Positions 1 through 9,443 are shown, counted from the first letter of the stretch. The stretch: DNA of 64,000 nt from Natrialba magadii ATCC 43099 (GCF_000025625.1 NC_013922.1:2976001-3040000); one strand, 5' to 3'. The notes: a model not told the origin generated them from the sequence alone. Numbers and translations: made by a program.

Positions 1-931
1 CATCGGCGAACTGGTCGTCGCGCTCGCCGGCGAGGACGGCCTCGGTGATCGCCGCGGAATCGGCGGTCACGTCGTCGACCGCGAGGTCGTCGCCCTCCAT
101 CTCCATGCCGTACTCGGCGGTCTCGATCTCGTAATCTGCGAGGTCCTCGCCCTCGTCCCACTCGGCAACCTTCGTATACCCCGGGCGGATGTCGTCGTAG
201 CCTTCCATTCCCTGGAAGAAAATCGCGCGGGTGAACTCGAGTGCCTCGCTCTCTTTGAGCAAGTCGGTCATCTTCTTCGCGAACGCGAGGTGGTAGAACG
301 AGCCGAGGTGAACGTCGGCGTTCGCCGGGTTAGCGACGGTTTCGATGGTGTTGACGAAGGTACGGACGCCCATCTGGTCGCGCCGGTCGAAGAGGTCGTG
401 GACGCCGGGGTTGAACTCGGGCTGGTAGTAGAAGCCGAATCCGGTCTCGTCGACCATGTCGGCGCTCTCCTGCGGTGCGAGTTCGGTCCGGACACCGAGT
501 TCGTCGAGGACGTGCTTGTAGGCAGTCTCCTTCTGCGTGGGCACGCCGTCGCCGGAGTGGACGACGACGGGGGTTCCCGCAGCCGCAGCGACGACGCCGG
601 CACCGACGCCGAGCAGGGCGGAGGTGTGCTTGCCGTCGTAGTTCGCGCCGCAGTCAACTGGATCACAGTCCGGTTCGGCGGTGATCACGGCCTCCTCGCG
701 CATCACGTCGGTGTAGGCCGCGAGCTCCTCGGGGTTGTTGCGTTTCCAGCGATTCGCCAGCCAGAACGCGCCGAGCGTCGTCTCGTCGGGTTCGCCCGCG
801 AGGATGCGCTGGAACGCCTCTCGCGCCTGCTCGCGGGTCATGTCGTCGGCGGACTTGTGCCCTGAGCCGACGACCTCGGTCATCAGCCGTTTGAGCGGCC
901 ACTCACCGAACTCCTGGGATGCCTGAGCCAT
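1..931 (-). CDS. TrpD-like phosphoribosyltransferase family protein, C-terminus cut by window edge
   Basis: The reading frame stays open from an ATG at 931 to the window edge (about 310 codons). The N-terminal part resembles the helical N-domain of the anthranilate phosphoribosyltransferase (TrpD)/glycosyltransferase family 3 fold: a start near FGEWPLKRL, an EQAREAF...ILAGEPDE segment, then GANYDGKHTS at about residue 95. This last motif sits where true TrpD has its GTGGD phosphoribosyl-diphosphate loop. Because that loop is altered, a TrpD paralogue (TrpD2-like) of unknown substrate is more likely than the tryptophan-pathway enzyme, and no other trp genes are nearby. Family assignment is fairly secure; function is inferred. 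Confidence 0.72.
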   Translation of the reverse strand, partial: MAQASQEFGEWPLKRLMTEVVGSGHKSADDMTREQAREAFQRILAGEPDETTLGAFWLANRWKRNNPEELAAYTDVMREEAVITAEPDCDPVDCGANYDGKHTSALLGVGAGVVAAAAGTPVVVHSGDGVPTQKETAYKHVLDELGVRTELAPQESADMVDETGFGFYYQPEFNPGVHDLFDRRDQMGVRTFVNTIETVANPANADVHLGSFYHLAFAKKMTDLLKESEALEFTRAIFFQGMEGYDDIRPGYTKVAEWDEGEDLADYEIETAEYGMEMEGDDLAVDDVTADSAAITEAVLAGERDDQFAD

Positions 932-1189
932 ACGAACAGCTTGGGACGGGCGGCGCAAAAGCTTCCCGTTTCCGCCGTCGGATACGCACCGAACACGATC
1001 GTTGGGAGGTATCACACCGTGCGTGTCACCTCGCTGAATCGCGGTGGGTTGTCCTCACGATCGGTGTTACGTGGACCTGCAGACAGACAGTGACGACACC
1101 AGACACAAGCCCCGTTAGACAGTCTCCCGGTCGCTATTTCGGCAAGATCTATTTCGCTCCGGACGCTACATCAAGCGTACGAGATATCT

Positions 1190-2560
1190 ATGTCTGCCCA
1201 CGACGAACGAACAGATGTCGACGTCGTCATCGTTGGTGCTGGGCTGTCCGGGCTCACAGCAGCGAGGGAACTGACGGCCGGCGGCCACGAGGTAGCGGTG
1301 CTCGAGGCCAGAAACCGTGTTGGCGGACGACTCGCTTCCCACAAACTCCCAGATGGCACCGTCGCCGATCTTGGTGCCCAGTGGATCGGGGCGTCCCACG
1401 ATGCCGTCATGTCGCTCGTCGAGACGTTCGATCTCGAGCTGACAGCACAGTACGAGGACGGGCGTGATCAGCTCGTTATCAGCTCCGAGCAGCTAGAAGC
1501 AACGGACGCGACCCAGGCGCTCCCGTCACAGGCCGACGCGGAGTTGACTGCAGCGGTCGACGAGCTTGAAACGCTCACAGCACAACTCGACTCTGACACC
1601 CCCTCTGCGACGCCGCACGCTGCAACACTGGATGCAACCACACTCGAGTCGTGGAAGCGAGACAGGATCGACTCGGCAGTCGCTCGCACGGCGTTCGATG
1701 CGTTCTTCCAGTCTGAGTTCCCCGTCGAGACAACCGATATTTCGGTGCTGTACTTCCTCACGCTTCTCGACGGGGTCGGCGGCATCGAACGACTGGTTGG
1801 CGAAACCGCGACGACCGAATCCTACCGACTCGTCGGTGGGTGCCAGCAACTCGCGAAACGGCTGGCCGACGACCTCGGTGACGCGGTTCGACTTGAAACA
1901 CCCGTGCGTGCAATCGAGCGGAGCGATGACAGCATCTGCGTTCGGGCTGCTGACACACAGGTCACCGGATCGTACGCCATCGTCGCCGTCCCACCAGCGG
2001 TAGCCGGACAGATCGAGTACTCGCCGCCGCTCCCCGTCCGACGAGATGGACTTCACCAGCGCATGCCGATGGGCGCGGTTATCAAGTTCGTCGTGGCGTA
2101 CGAGGACCCGTTCTGGCGTGCTGAGGGCTATTCGGGGACGGTAGTCGACGGCGATGGTCCTGTCAGAGCAGTCGCCGACAGTACGCCACCCAACGGAGAG
2201 TGTGGCGTCCTCGTCGGCTTTCTTACAGCAGACGACGCTGTCGAGTGGAGCGACCGGCCGACCGACGACCGACGCGAGTGCGTACTCTCAGCACTCCAGA
2301 ACTACTTCGGCCCCGACGCGGGCGAGCCACTCGAGTACGTCGACTGTTCGTGGTCGACCCAGCAGTGGTCACGCGGGGGGTATGCTGGCAACATGACGCC
2401 GGGAACGCTAACGAGCTACGGTGCTGCGCGGTCGACGCCGGTTGGACGGCTCCACTGGGCGAGCACGGAGACCGCACACGAGTGGAGCGGTTACATGGAA
2501 GGAGCCGTTCGCTCGGGCAGACGTGCGGCGGCGACAATCGGAGACCAGTTGGGAGCGTAG
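1190..2560 (+). CDS. Flavin-containing amine oxidase (monoamine oxidase-like), 456 aa
   Basis: An FAD-dependent oxidoreductase of the amine oxidase/phytoene-desaturase superfamily. The dinucleotide-binding Rossmann motif VIVGAGLSG lies at about residues 13-21, followed by the acidic ribose-binding residue in VLEARNRVGGR. The C-terminal FAD-contact region LHWASTETAHEWSGYMEGA is typical of monoamine oxidases and related polyamine or amino-acid oxidases. The protein has full family length and no signal peptide, so it is predicted to be cytoplasmic. It likely oxidises a primary or secondary amine to an aldehyde and H2O2, but the substrate cannot be read from sequence. It stands alone, 60 bp upstream of the siroheme decarboxylase gene on the same strand. 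Confidence 0.85.
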   Translation: MSAHDERTDVDVVIVGAGLSGLTAARELTAGGHEVAVLEARNRVGGRLASHKLPDGTVADLGAQWIGASHDAVMSLVETFDLELTAQYEDGRDQLVISSEQLEATDATQALPSQADAELTAAVDELETLTAQLDSDTPSATPHAATLDATTLESWKRDRIDSAVARTAFDAFFQSEFPVETTDISVLYFLTLLDGVGGIERLVGETATTESYRLVGGCQQLAKRLADDLGDAVRLETPVRAIERSDDSICVRAADTQVTGSYAIVAVPPAVAGQIEYSPPLPVRRDGLHQRMPMGAVIKFVVAYEDPFWRAEGYSGTVVDGDGPVRAVADSTPPNGECGVLVGFLTADDAVEWSDRPTDDRRECVLSALQNYFGPDAGEPLEYVDCSWSTQQWSRGGYAGNMTPGTLTSYGAARSTPVGRLHWASTETAHEWSGYMEGAVRSGRRAAATIGDQLGA

Positions 2561-2620
2561 CGGGCCGGTGCGTTCGAACGACCCGAAAGCGATACAGTAC
2601 CCGTTTCCCTAGAACAGCTA

Positions 2621-3670
2621 ATGACCACATCGGCGGGAACCTGGCGCGACGCCATCGACGACGTCGACGCAGCGCTGATCGACGGCTACCAGAGCGGCTT
2701 CCCGATCGAGGAACGGCCGTTCCAACGGGTCGCAACCGACCTCGGAATCGAGGAAGACGCCGCCGTCGACCGCGTGCAGGCACTCATGGACGCCGGCATC
2801 GTCCGCCGGTTCGGTGCCGTGCTCAACCCGCCGGTGATCGGCTCCTCGACGCTCGCAGCAGTCAAAGCCCCCGAGGACCGGTTCGACGAGGTTGCGGAAA
2901 CGATCAACGACTACCGGCAGGTCAACCACAACTACGCCCGCGACCACGAGTGGAACATGTGGTTCGTCGTCACTGCCGGCTCACAGGCCACACGCGACGC
3001 GATCCTCACCGAGATCGAGGAGAAAACGGGGTGTACGGTGCTCACCCTTCCGATGCTCACCGACTACTACATCGACCTCGAGTTCCCCGTCGTCAACACC
3101 GACCGCTTCGCCCGCGAGTCACTCACCGCACAGACCGACGCGTCGGCGACCCGGATCAGCGAATCTGCGACTGGCTCACTGTCGGTACTCGAGTCCGAGC
3201 TCTTGCTCGCAATTCAGGACGGGTTTCCGCTGTCGGCGACGCCGTACCGAGACGTGGCCGACGAACTCGATGCAGAGGTCGAGGCTGTCCTGGCTGCAAT
3301 CGAGCGGCTGCACGGTAACGGCTGCATCAAGCGAATCGGCTGTATCATCAACCACGTCGTGACTGGCTTCGATTCGAACTGTATGGTCGTCTGGGACGTA
3401 CCGGACGAAAAACTCGACGAGTGGGGCGAGCGTGCTGGCGGGCTGCCGTACGTAACGCTGTGTTATCACCGACCCCGCCGGCCCGAGCAGGACTGGCCGT
3501 ACAACCTGTTCACGATGATTCACGGCAGGGATTCCGACGCCGTCGACGAGAAAATCGACGAGTTGGCGGCAGACTACCTGCCAGTCGACCACGATCGGCT
3601 CTATTCGACGGAGACGCTGAAACAGACGGGTGCGCGGTACGACGAAATCGTTAGTTCAGCCGACGAGTGA
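2621..3670 (+). CDS. ahbAB: Siroheme decarboxylase, AhbA/AhbB-type Lrp/AsnC domains fused, 349 aa
   Basis: The protein contains two successive Lrp/AsnC-type modules, about residues 5-165 and 185-345. Each starts with a helix-turn-helix-like segment (LIDGYQSGFPIEERPF and LLLAIQDGFPLSATPY), followed by a GxI-R-R/K-x-G strand (GIVRRFGAVLN and GCIKRIGCIIN) and a ferredoxin-like fold with YARDHEWNMWFV in the first half and YHRPRRPEQDWPYNLFTMIHG in the second. These conserved His/Arg/Tyr stretches are characteristic of siroheme decarboxylase AhbA/AhbB (NirDLGH family). The enzyme converts siroheme to 12,18-didecarboxysiroheme in the archaeal alternative haem pathway. The subunits are usually separate proteins, so this is a natural fusion. 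A DNA-binding role cannot be excluded. Confidence 0.85.
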   Translation: MTTSAGTWRDAIDDVDAALIDGYQSGFPIEERPFQRVATDLGIEEDAAVDRVQALMDAGIVRRFGAVLNPPVIGSSTLAAVKAPEDRFDEVAETINDYRQVNHNYARDHEWNMWFVVTAGSQATRDAILTEIEEKTGCTVLTLPMLTDYYIDLEFPVVNTDRFARESLTAQTDASATRISESATGSLSVLESELLLAIQDGFPLSATPYRDVADELDAEVEAVLAAIERLHGNGCIKRIGCIINHVVTGFDSNCMVVWDVPDEKLDEWGERAGGLPYVTLCYHRPRRPEQDWPYNLFTMIHGRDSDAVDEKIDELAADYLPVDHDRLYSTETLKQTGARYDEIVSSADE

Positions 3671-3706
3671 ACGGTCATTGTTGTAGCGTCAGACCACAGC
3701 GTCGAA

Positions 3707-4006
3707 CTACGCCTCAGCCGAACTTCTCATTCTCCGGATGCGTGGCGCTTCGTGCCTCCCGATGTTCCTGCTCTTGGTGTGCTTGCTGTGCCTGTGCGGC
3801 CTGTTCTGCGTCGAACTGGCCGCTCTCACGGCCGACGTTCGTGCAAGCCAGACGGCACCGTAACTCACCGCGACGAACCAGATGACGGCGATGAGCACCA
3901 GCGACCAGCCGCCGAGAGCCACGATGGCGACGGCACCGATGCCACCGAGGGACACACCAGCAGCGGAGACTGCTTGTCCCGCTCTCGGCGAGAGCGTGGG
4001 GCGCAT
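3707..4006 (-). CDS. Small basic two-TM membrane protein, 99 aa
   Basis: A short open frame whose product has two hydrophobic segments (about residues 10-32 and 35-55) followed by a His/Arg/Ser-rich basic tail. The N-terminus MRPTLSPRAGQAVSAAG and a Gly/Ala-rich TM pair are typical of small haloarchaeal membrane proteins, but I recognise no family. The basic tail is unusual for a haloarchaeal protein and may mean the true stop lies elsewhere or that the 3' half is degenerate. It lies between the convergent siroheme decarboxylase and the FAD/Fe-S dehydrogenase, 69 bp downstream of the latter gene on the same strand. Confidence 0.5.
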   Translation of the reverse strand: MRPTLSPRAGQAVSAAGVSLGGIGAVAIVALGGWSLVLIAVIWFVAVSYGAVWLARTSAVRAASSTQNRPHRHSKHTKSRNIGRHEAPRIRRMRSSAEA

Positions 4007-4075
4007 ACGTGTTCGTTCAGTCTAATCGGTGATAAGTATTGGTCGCAGAATACGTTTTCGCAGGGCGCTACCGAA

Positions 4076-7000
4076 TCAGTTCTCGAGTTCCTGCTCGACG
4101 AGTTCGATCGGTGTTGGCGGCTTTTCGTCTGTACTCGAGCGGGCCTCGAGTTGGCTGCGACAGGAGGCACCGGGGGCGACGACGCGGTCGCCGTCGCTGT
4201 CGTCAACCTGGTCGAACAGGATCTCCGCGATAGCGTCGCTCATCGAGGCGTGTTCGGCTTCGTAGCCGAAACTGCCGGCCATGCCACAGCAGCCGGAGTC
4301 GAGCGGGTCGACTTCGTAGCCGGCGCGTCGAAGGACGCCGACGGCGTGGTGGTCCTTCTTGGTCGCCTTCTGGTGGCAGTGGCCGTGGTAGGTGAGCGAC
4401 CGACTGGGTGCGCTGTCGCCATCAGCGCCAGCAGCAGACGCGAAGTCGATCGCATCGTCCAGCCGGAAGACGTCGAGGTACTCACAGACGCCGTAGCTCG
4501 CTCCGGCGAGTCGCTTCGCGGACTCACTCGAGAGCAAGTCGAGGTAGTCCGACTGGAACATGACCGCGTCGGAGGGTTCGATGACAACGACGTCCCAGCC
4601 GTCCGCGACGAGCGGCGAGAGGGTCGCGACGTTTTCGCGGGCTGTCTTTCGGGCCTTCTCGAGGAAGCCCTTCGAGAACGCCGGCCGGCCCGTGTCGTCG
4701 AGTTCGTCGGGAACGGTGACGTGGACGCCCGCGGCCTCGAGAACGCGGACGGCGGCCTTCCCGGCCGCCGGGTTGCTGTAGTTGGTGTACGTATCAGGGT
4801 AGACGACCGCCTTGTGTTCGGCCTCTGTTTCAGGGACGTGTGCGCCGCCGCGTTCCTGAAACCAGGTTCGGAACGTCACCGGTTCGAACGTCGGAATCGG
4901 GCGCTTCGAATCGATGCCGACGGTCGCCTCGAGGAGCGTGCGCGCGCCGGGGATCGACGCCATGGCGTTCGAGAGCGGCGCGAGCCGCGAGCCCCACCGC
5001 GAGAGCGTCGCGACGTTCGCAAACAGTCGATCCCGCAGGCTCGCCCCGTTTCGCTGGTGATACTCGTGAGTCACTTCGGCCTTGAGCTTCGCCATGTCGA
5101 CCTCGCTCGGACAGTCGATCGCACAGCCCTTGCAGCCGATACAGAGGTCCATCACCTCCTCGACGAACTCGTCCGACGTCGCCTCGTCGGCATCCATCCC
5201 GCCGCTCATGGCCTGTCGGAGCGCGTTCGCCCGGCCGCGCGTGGCCGTGATCTCCTCCTGGCTTGCCCGGTAGGTCGGACACATCACGCCGCCGGTCGTC
5301 TCCTGCTCGCCGCGACAGCCGCCACAGCCGTGACAGAGTTCGACCATGCCCTGCATGCCGTTGTCGTTTTGCCACTCGAGTGTGGGCTCGAAGTCGGCCT
5401 CGAAGTCGTAGTCGGGATCGAACCGAAGATTCTCGCGCAGGTCGGTCGGGTTTTCCTCGCGGAAGACGACCTGCCCGGGGTTGAGAATCCAGTTGGGGTC
5501 GAACGCCGTCTTTAGGTCCTGGAAGGTTTCCCAGAGCTCCTCGCCGTAGAGTTTGCGGTTCCACTGGGTGCGTGCGCGGCCGTCGCCGTGCTCGCCCGAC
5601 ACCGATCCGCCCAGTTCGACGACGAGGTCGGTGACGTCGTCCGCGATGCCGTGGAGTTGATCGAGACCAAAATCGGTCTTCGTGTTGAGCAGCGGGCGAA
5701 CGTGGAGTACGCCGGGGCCGGCGTGGGCGTAGAAACTCGCGTAGGTATCGTGCTCCTCGAGAATGGTCTCGAAGCGTTCGACGAATTCGGGGAGCTTCGC
5801 GGGCGGGATGGCGGTGTCTTCGATGAACGAGATGTGTTTTTCGTCGGTCGTCCGCGAGAGCAAAATTGGGAGGCCGGACTTGCGGAGCTTCCAGAGCTTC
5901 GCGCGTTCTGCCTTCTCGTAGGCTTCGAGCCCGTCGATCGCGTGCCGGTCGGCGTCCGTCGTCGGGGCATCTGCGGCCGGCTCGCCCTCGGCCGTCGCAT
6001 CGGGACAGCGGTCGGCGAACAGGCCAGCGACCTGCTCGCGCCCGTGGTCCATATCCTCGGCGTAGAACTCGACGAGGAGCACGGCGTTCGTCCCCTCGGG
6101 CAGCATCTCGGCGACGGGGCCGAATTCGGCCGTATCGCGCGCGAGGTCGAGCAGCACGTCGTCTAACACCTCGACGGCGGCCGGGCTGTGTTCGAGAATC
6201 GGCGCGACATCTTCCATCGCCTGGTGGAGGTCGGGATAGCACAGCAACGAGACCGCCTTCGTTTCCGGCACCGGTTCGAGTGAGACCGTCGCCTCGGTGA
6301 CGACCGCAAGCGTGCCCTCACTTCCCGCGAGCAGCCGCGCGAGGTTGACGGAGCCGGGGTCGCCGGTATCGCCTGCGGTCTCGCCACCGGGGAGGTCCGC
6401 CCCACGGTCCTCCGCGACGAGACGGTCCAGGTTGTACCCCGAAACGTTGCGCTTGAGGTTCGGATAGGCTTCGTCGACGAGATCTGCTTTCTCGTCCAGA
6501 ATGTGTGCTACTTCGGCGTAGATTCGCGCCTCGAGGTCACCCTCCGGATCCGCCCGTTCGTCGATTTCCTCGCGGGTGACCTCACCGAACTCGGTAACGG
6601 TGCCATCCGCGAGGACGACCTCGCACGCCTCGATGTAGGCGTCCGTCTTCCCGTACTTGAGCGAGTGCGAGCCCGTCGAGTTGTTCCCGATTGCGCCGCC
6701 AATGGCGCTCTTGTCGCCCCAGGCTGGGTCCGGCGCGAACTTGAGATCGTGTTCGGAGAGCGTCTCGTTCAGCGTTCCGAGCACCGTCCCGGGCTGGACG
6801 GTCGCTGTTTCCCCGTCGAGGTCAATCTCCCGAATCGCGTTCATGTGGCGGGTGAAATCGAGGACGACGGCCCGGTTGACCGTCTGGCCCGCGAGGCTCG
6901 TCCCGCCCCCGCGGGGCAAGACTGGAATTTCTCGTTCGGCACAGTACTCGAGTATCCCCGAAACGTCGGCGGTCGATTCGGGGAAAGCGACGGCAATCGG

Positions 7001-7183
7001 CGTCACCTCGTAGGCGCTCGCGTCGGTCGCGTAGAGCTGTCGAGAGTAAGAGTCGGCACGGACGTCGCAGTCGACGAGCCGCGTGAGGTCGTCGACCAGC
7101 GCGGGCCGATCGACGTCCGAACTCTGATAGTCGTAGGTCGCACGTCGGTCGGCGGCCGGGTCGACACTCGGCTCCAGGGACAT
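4076..7183 (-). CDS. FAD-binding and Fe-S/CCG-domain fusion dehydrogenase (D-lactate or D-2-hydroxyglutarate dehydrogenase-like), 1035 aa
   Basis: An N-terminal PCMH-type FAD domain has PRGGGTSLAGQ near residue 90 and NNSTGSHSLKYG. It is followed by a FAD-linked oxidase C-terminal domain and a 4Fe-4S module with CHGCGGCRG (about residue 615) and CIGCKGCAIDCP (about residue 680). Two CCG (heterodisulfide-reductase-like) segments include the SGCCGMAGSFG motif near residue 963. The order and length match the GlcD-GlcF fusion type, which includes bacterial YdiJ (a D-2-hydroxyglutarate dehydrogenase) and the archaeal D-lactate dehydrogenases. It probably oxidises a D-2-hydroxy acid and passes electrons to the quinone pool. 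The adjacent acyl-CoA gene block suggests an organic-acid role. The substrate is not determinable here. Confidence 0.85.
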   Translation of the reverse strand: MSLEPSVDPAADRRATYDYQSSDVDRPALVDDLTRLVDCDVRADSYSRQLYATDASAYEVTPIAVAFPESTADVSGILEYCAEREIPVLPRGGGTSLAGQTVNRAVVLDFTRHMNAIREIDLDGETATVQPGTVLGTLNETLSEHDLKFAPDPAWGDKSAIGGAIGNNSTGSHSLKYGKTDAYIEACEVVLADGTVTEFGEVTREEIDERADPEGDLEARIYAEVAHILDEKADLVDEAYPNLKRNVSGYNLDRLVAEDRGADLPGGETAGDTGDPGSVNLARLLAGSEGTLAVVTEATVSLEPVPETKAVSLLCYPDLHQAMEDVAPILEHSPAAVEVLDDVLLDLARDTAEFGPVAEMLPEGTNAVLLVEFYAEDMDHGREQVAGLFADRCPDATAEGEPAADAPTTDADRHAIDGLEAYEKAERAKLWKLRKSGLPILLSRTTDEKHISFIEDTAIPPAKLPEFVERFETILEEHDTYASFYAHAGPGVLHVRPLLNTKTDFGLDQLHGIADDVTDLVVELGGSVSGEHGDGRARTQWNRKLYGEELWETFQDLKTAFDPNWILNPGQVVFREENPTDLRENLRFDPDYDFEADFEPTLEWQNDNGMQGMVELCHGCGGCRGEQETTGGVMCPTYRASQEEITATRGRANALRQAMSGGMDADEATSDEFVEEVMDLCIGCKGCAIDCPSEVDMAKLKAEVTHEYHQRNGASLRDRLFANVATLSRWGSRLAPLSNAMASIPGARTLLEATVGIDSKRPIPTFEPVTFRTWFQERGGAHVPETEAEHKAVVYPDTYTNYSNPAAGKAAVRVLEAAGVHVTVPDELDDTGRPAFSKGFLEKARKTARENVATLSPLVADGWDVVVIEPSDAVMFQSDYLDLLSSESAKRLAGASYGVCEYLDVFRLDDAIDFASAAGADGDSAPSRSLTYHGHCHQKATKKDHHAVGVLRRAGYEVDPLDSGCCGMAGSFGYEAEHASMSDAIAEILFDQVDDSDGDRVVAPGASCRSQLEARSSTDEKPPTPIELVEQELEN

Positions 7184-7615
7184 ACCTGACCCTTGCCCGT
7201 CGGTGGCTTAAATGATCGTCCTTTGCGGAAAGATACCGTATCAATATGTACCGATTAGCAAGTCTCCCACAGCCATACTCATAAACCTGTATTCATACAC
7301 TGTTTTCTGATATTTTCACAACAGTTGAACGGAGTTGGGCCCGACGGACACCGGCACAGGATCAAAAAACACGGTTCAGTGGGCGTCCGTGGTGCTCCCA
7401 CACTCATAGGTGCACAAGTGGTGAGGAACGGAGGGAGACATCACTCAGCAGTAGCGTCTTCCCACAGAGAGAGGCAGTATCCACCACGTTCGCACGCTAT
7501 CGGACACAGGTAGCGCGACTATCTAAAAACGAAGTGGAAGCATATTCTGTCCGAGGGGTTTACCAAAATGAAATGAATGAAAGCTATGTCCCAAGTTACC
7601 AACTGCCGCGGTTGT
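7184..7615. other. Intergenic region, no gene seen
   Basis: This 430-bp stretch separates the FAD/Fe-S dehydrogenase from the enoyl-CoA hydratase on the same strand. It is AT-richer than its surroundings, with short AT runs around 7235-7330 that may hold the upstream gene's promoter. The short open frames here lack coding character, and I see no strong hairpin or repeat. Confidence 0.6.
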
Positions 7616-8431
7616 TTACTCGCCAGTGAACTCCGGCTCGCGCTTCTCGAGGAACGCCTCGATTCCCTCGTCCTTGTCCGTCGTCGCGAACAGCTGTACG
7701 AACAGTTCCGCCTCGTAGTCGAGTCCCTCCTCGAGTCCCATGCGGGAGCCAGCCTTCACCGCATTCATGGCGAACTCGAGTGCGATCGGACTCTTTTCGG
7801 CCATCGATTCGGCGAGGTCGTAGACGGCTTCATCCAGGTCGGTCGCGTCGTAAACCTCGTCTACGAGGCCGATCTCGTGGGCCTCCTGGGCGTCGATCAG
7901 TTCGCCGGAGAGGATAAGCCGCATTGCCTGCCCCTCGCCGACGAGGCGGGCGAGACGCTGGGTGCCGCCGCCGCCCGGAATAAGGCCGAGGTTGATTTCG
8001 GGCTGGCCGAGTTTCGAGCCCTCGGCGGCGATGCGGACGTCACAGGCCTGTGCGAGTTCACAGCCACCGCCGAGCGCGTGGCCGTTGATCCGCGCGATGA
8101 CGGGAATCGACGCATCGTCGACGGTCTCGTAGACCCGCGGGCGCTGACTGGCCTCGCGCTGCTCGACGAGGCTGCGGTCTTTGAACTCCGTCACGTCCGC
8201 ACCGGCGACGAACGCGCCAGAGCCCTCGCCACCGGTGAGCACGAGCACGCGCACGTCATCGTCGTCTTCAGCGGCCGCGACGGCCTCCTTCAATTCTGTG
8301 CGAACCTGGCCGTTGAGCGCGTTGCGCGCGTCGGGACGCTCGATTGCGATCGTCGCGACCTTCTCGGCGTGCTCGCCGACTGAGACGGAGACCAACTCGA
8401 GTTCGGTCTCGAGCGCAGCGAGGTCGCTCAT
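7616..8431 (-). CDS. Enoyl-CoA hydratase/isomerase (crotonase family), 271 aa
   Basis: Crotonase fold with an oxyanion-hole segment and both catalytic glutamates in the expected contexts, GGGCELAQACD and GQPEINLGLIPGGGGTQRL. These correspond to the two Glu residues of rat crotonase, which supports true 2-enoyl-CoA hydratase activity (crotonyl-CoA to 3-hydroxybutyryl-CoA and homologues) rather than only isomerase activity. The protein is cytoplasmic and has normal family length. Its start codon overlaps the 3' end of the 3-hydroxyacyl-CoA dehydrogenase gene by 4 bp (8428-8431), so the two are translationally coupled and catalyse consecutive beta-oxidation steps. Confidence 0.92.
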   Translation of the reverse strand: MSDLAALETELELVSVSVGEHAEKVATIAIERPDARNALNGQVRTELKEAVAAAEDDDDVRVLVLTGGEGSGAFVAGADVTEFKDRSLVEQREASQRPRVYETVDDASIPVIARINGHALGGGCELAQACDVRIAAEGSKLGQPEINLGLIPGGGGTQRLARLVGEGQAMRLILSGELIDAQEAHEIGLVDEVYDATDLDEAVYDLAESMAEKSPIALEFAMNAVKAGSRMGLEEGLDYEAELFVQLFATTDKDEGIEAFLEKREPEFTGE

Positions 8432-9315
8432 TCGTCTTCACCCCACTCGCCGCTCATGCCGACACGCTCGCCGTCCTCCCAGACGTAGAAGCCCTCACCG
8501 GACTTCCGGCCGAGGTTGCCCGCGCGAACCTTCCGGCGCAGCGCCTGCGGCGGCTTGAATCGTTCACCGAGTTCCTCGCGGAGGTGTTCGGCGATGTGCA
8601 GGCGCACGTCGAGACCGACGTGATCGCCGAGTTCGATCGGCCCCATCGGATAGCCGTAGCCGAGTTTCATCGCCTCGTCGATGTCCGCCGGGCTGGCGAC
8701 ACCTTCCTCGACCATTCGGATCGCCTCGAGTCCCGTCACGAGTCCGAGTCGAGAGGTCGCAAAGCCGGCGCTGTCGCGGACGACCACATCCTCCTTCTCG
8801 ATCTCGCGGACGTACTCGACCGCGAACTCCTCAGTCCGGTCGTCGGTCTGCTCTGCGATCACAATCTCGACCAGGTCCATCAGATGCGGCGGATTAAAGA
8901 AGTGCAGCCCGACGACGCGCTCGGGGGACTCGAGTGCGCTCGCCATCTCCGTGACGGAGAGCGAGGACGTGTTCGAGGCGATCACCGTCTCGTCGCCGGT
9001 TTCTGCCTCCACGTCGGAGAGGACGTCCTTCTTCAGGTCCATGTCCTCGGGGACGGCCTCGATGACGAGGTCGGCGTCGACGACGGCGTCGGCGAGGTCG
9101 GTCATCCCCTCGATGCGCTCGAGCGTGGCGTCCATCTCGTCTTCGGTGAGTTTGTCTCGATCGACACCGCCCTGGAGGTTCTCGCGAATGCCCTCGAGTC
9201 CCTTCTCGACGAGGTCGTCCTCGATGTCTCGCAGGACGACATCGTAGCCCGCCATCGCGGAGACCTGTGCGATTCCATGGCCCATACTACCGGCTCCGAG
9301 TACCGTGACTTGCAT
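8428..9315 (-). CDS. 3-hydroxyacyl-CoA dehydrogenase, NAD-dependent, 295 aa
   Basis: The N-terminal NAD Rossmann domain starts at residue 3 (VTVLGAGSMGHGIAQ) and includes the conserved IEAVPED and SNTSSLS segments. The catalytic His is in GLHFFNPPHLMDLVE. The C-terminal helical domain carries GYGYPMGPIELGDHVGLD and ends near GEGFYVWEDG. Length and motifs match short-chain 3-hydroxyacyl-CoA (3-hydroxybutyryl-CoA) dehydrogenase, which oxidises L-3-hydroxyacyl-CoA to 3-oxoacyl-CoA. It is the first gene of a two-gene operon with the enoyl-CoA hydratase, which follows with a 4-bp overlap. Confidence 0.93.
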   Translation of the reverse strand: MQVTVLGAGSMGHGIAQVSAMAGYDVVLRDIEDDLVEKGLEGIRENLQGGVDRDKLTEDEMDATLERIEGMTDLADAVVDADLVIEAVPEDMDLKKDVLSDVEAETGDETVIASNTSSLSVTEMASALESPERVVGLHFFNPPHLMDLVEIVIAEQTDDRTEEFAVEYVREIEKEDVVVRDSAGFATSRLGLVTGLEAIRMVEEGVASPADIDEAMKLGYGYPMGPIELGDHVGLDVRLHIAEHLREELGERFKPPQALRRKVRAGNLGRKSGEGFYVWEDGERVGMSGEWGEDE

Positions 9316-9443
9316 GATCGAAACTCACACAGGAATCGATCAAAAGCGTTCCTGTTCGCACACCGCGCCAGTCTATTACGGTATGTGGATGCCATATAGT
9401 TACCGTCAAAAAACACTTACCAAGCACACGTCAATAGCACTTA

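Noticed and set aside
3752-5515. Long plus-strand open frame (587 codons) opposite the FAD/Fe-S dehydrogenase gene
   Set aside because: It is antisense to a gene with clear motifs; long stop-free antisense frames are common in GC-rich halophile DNA.
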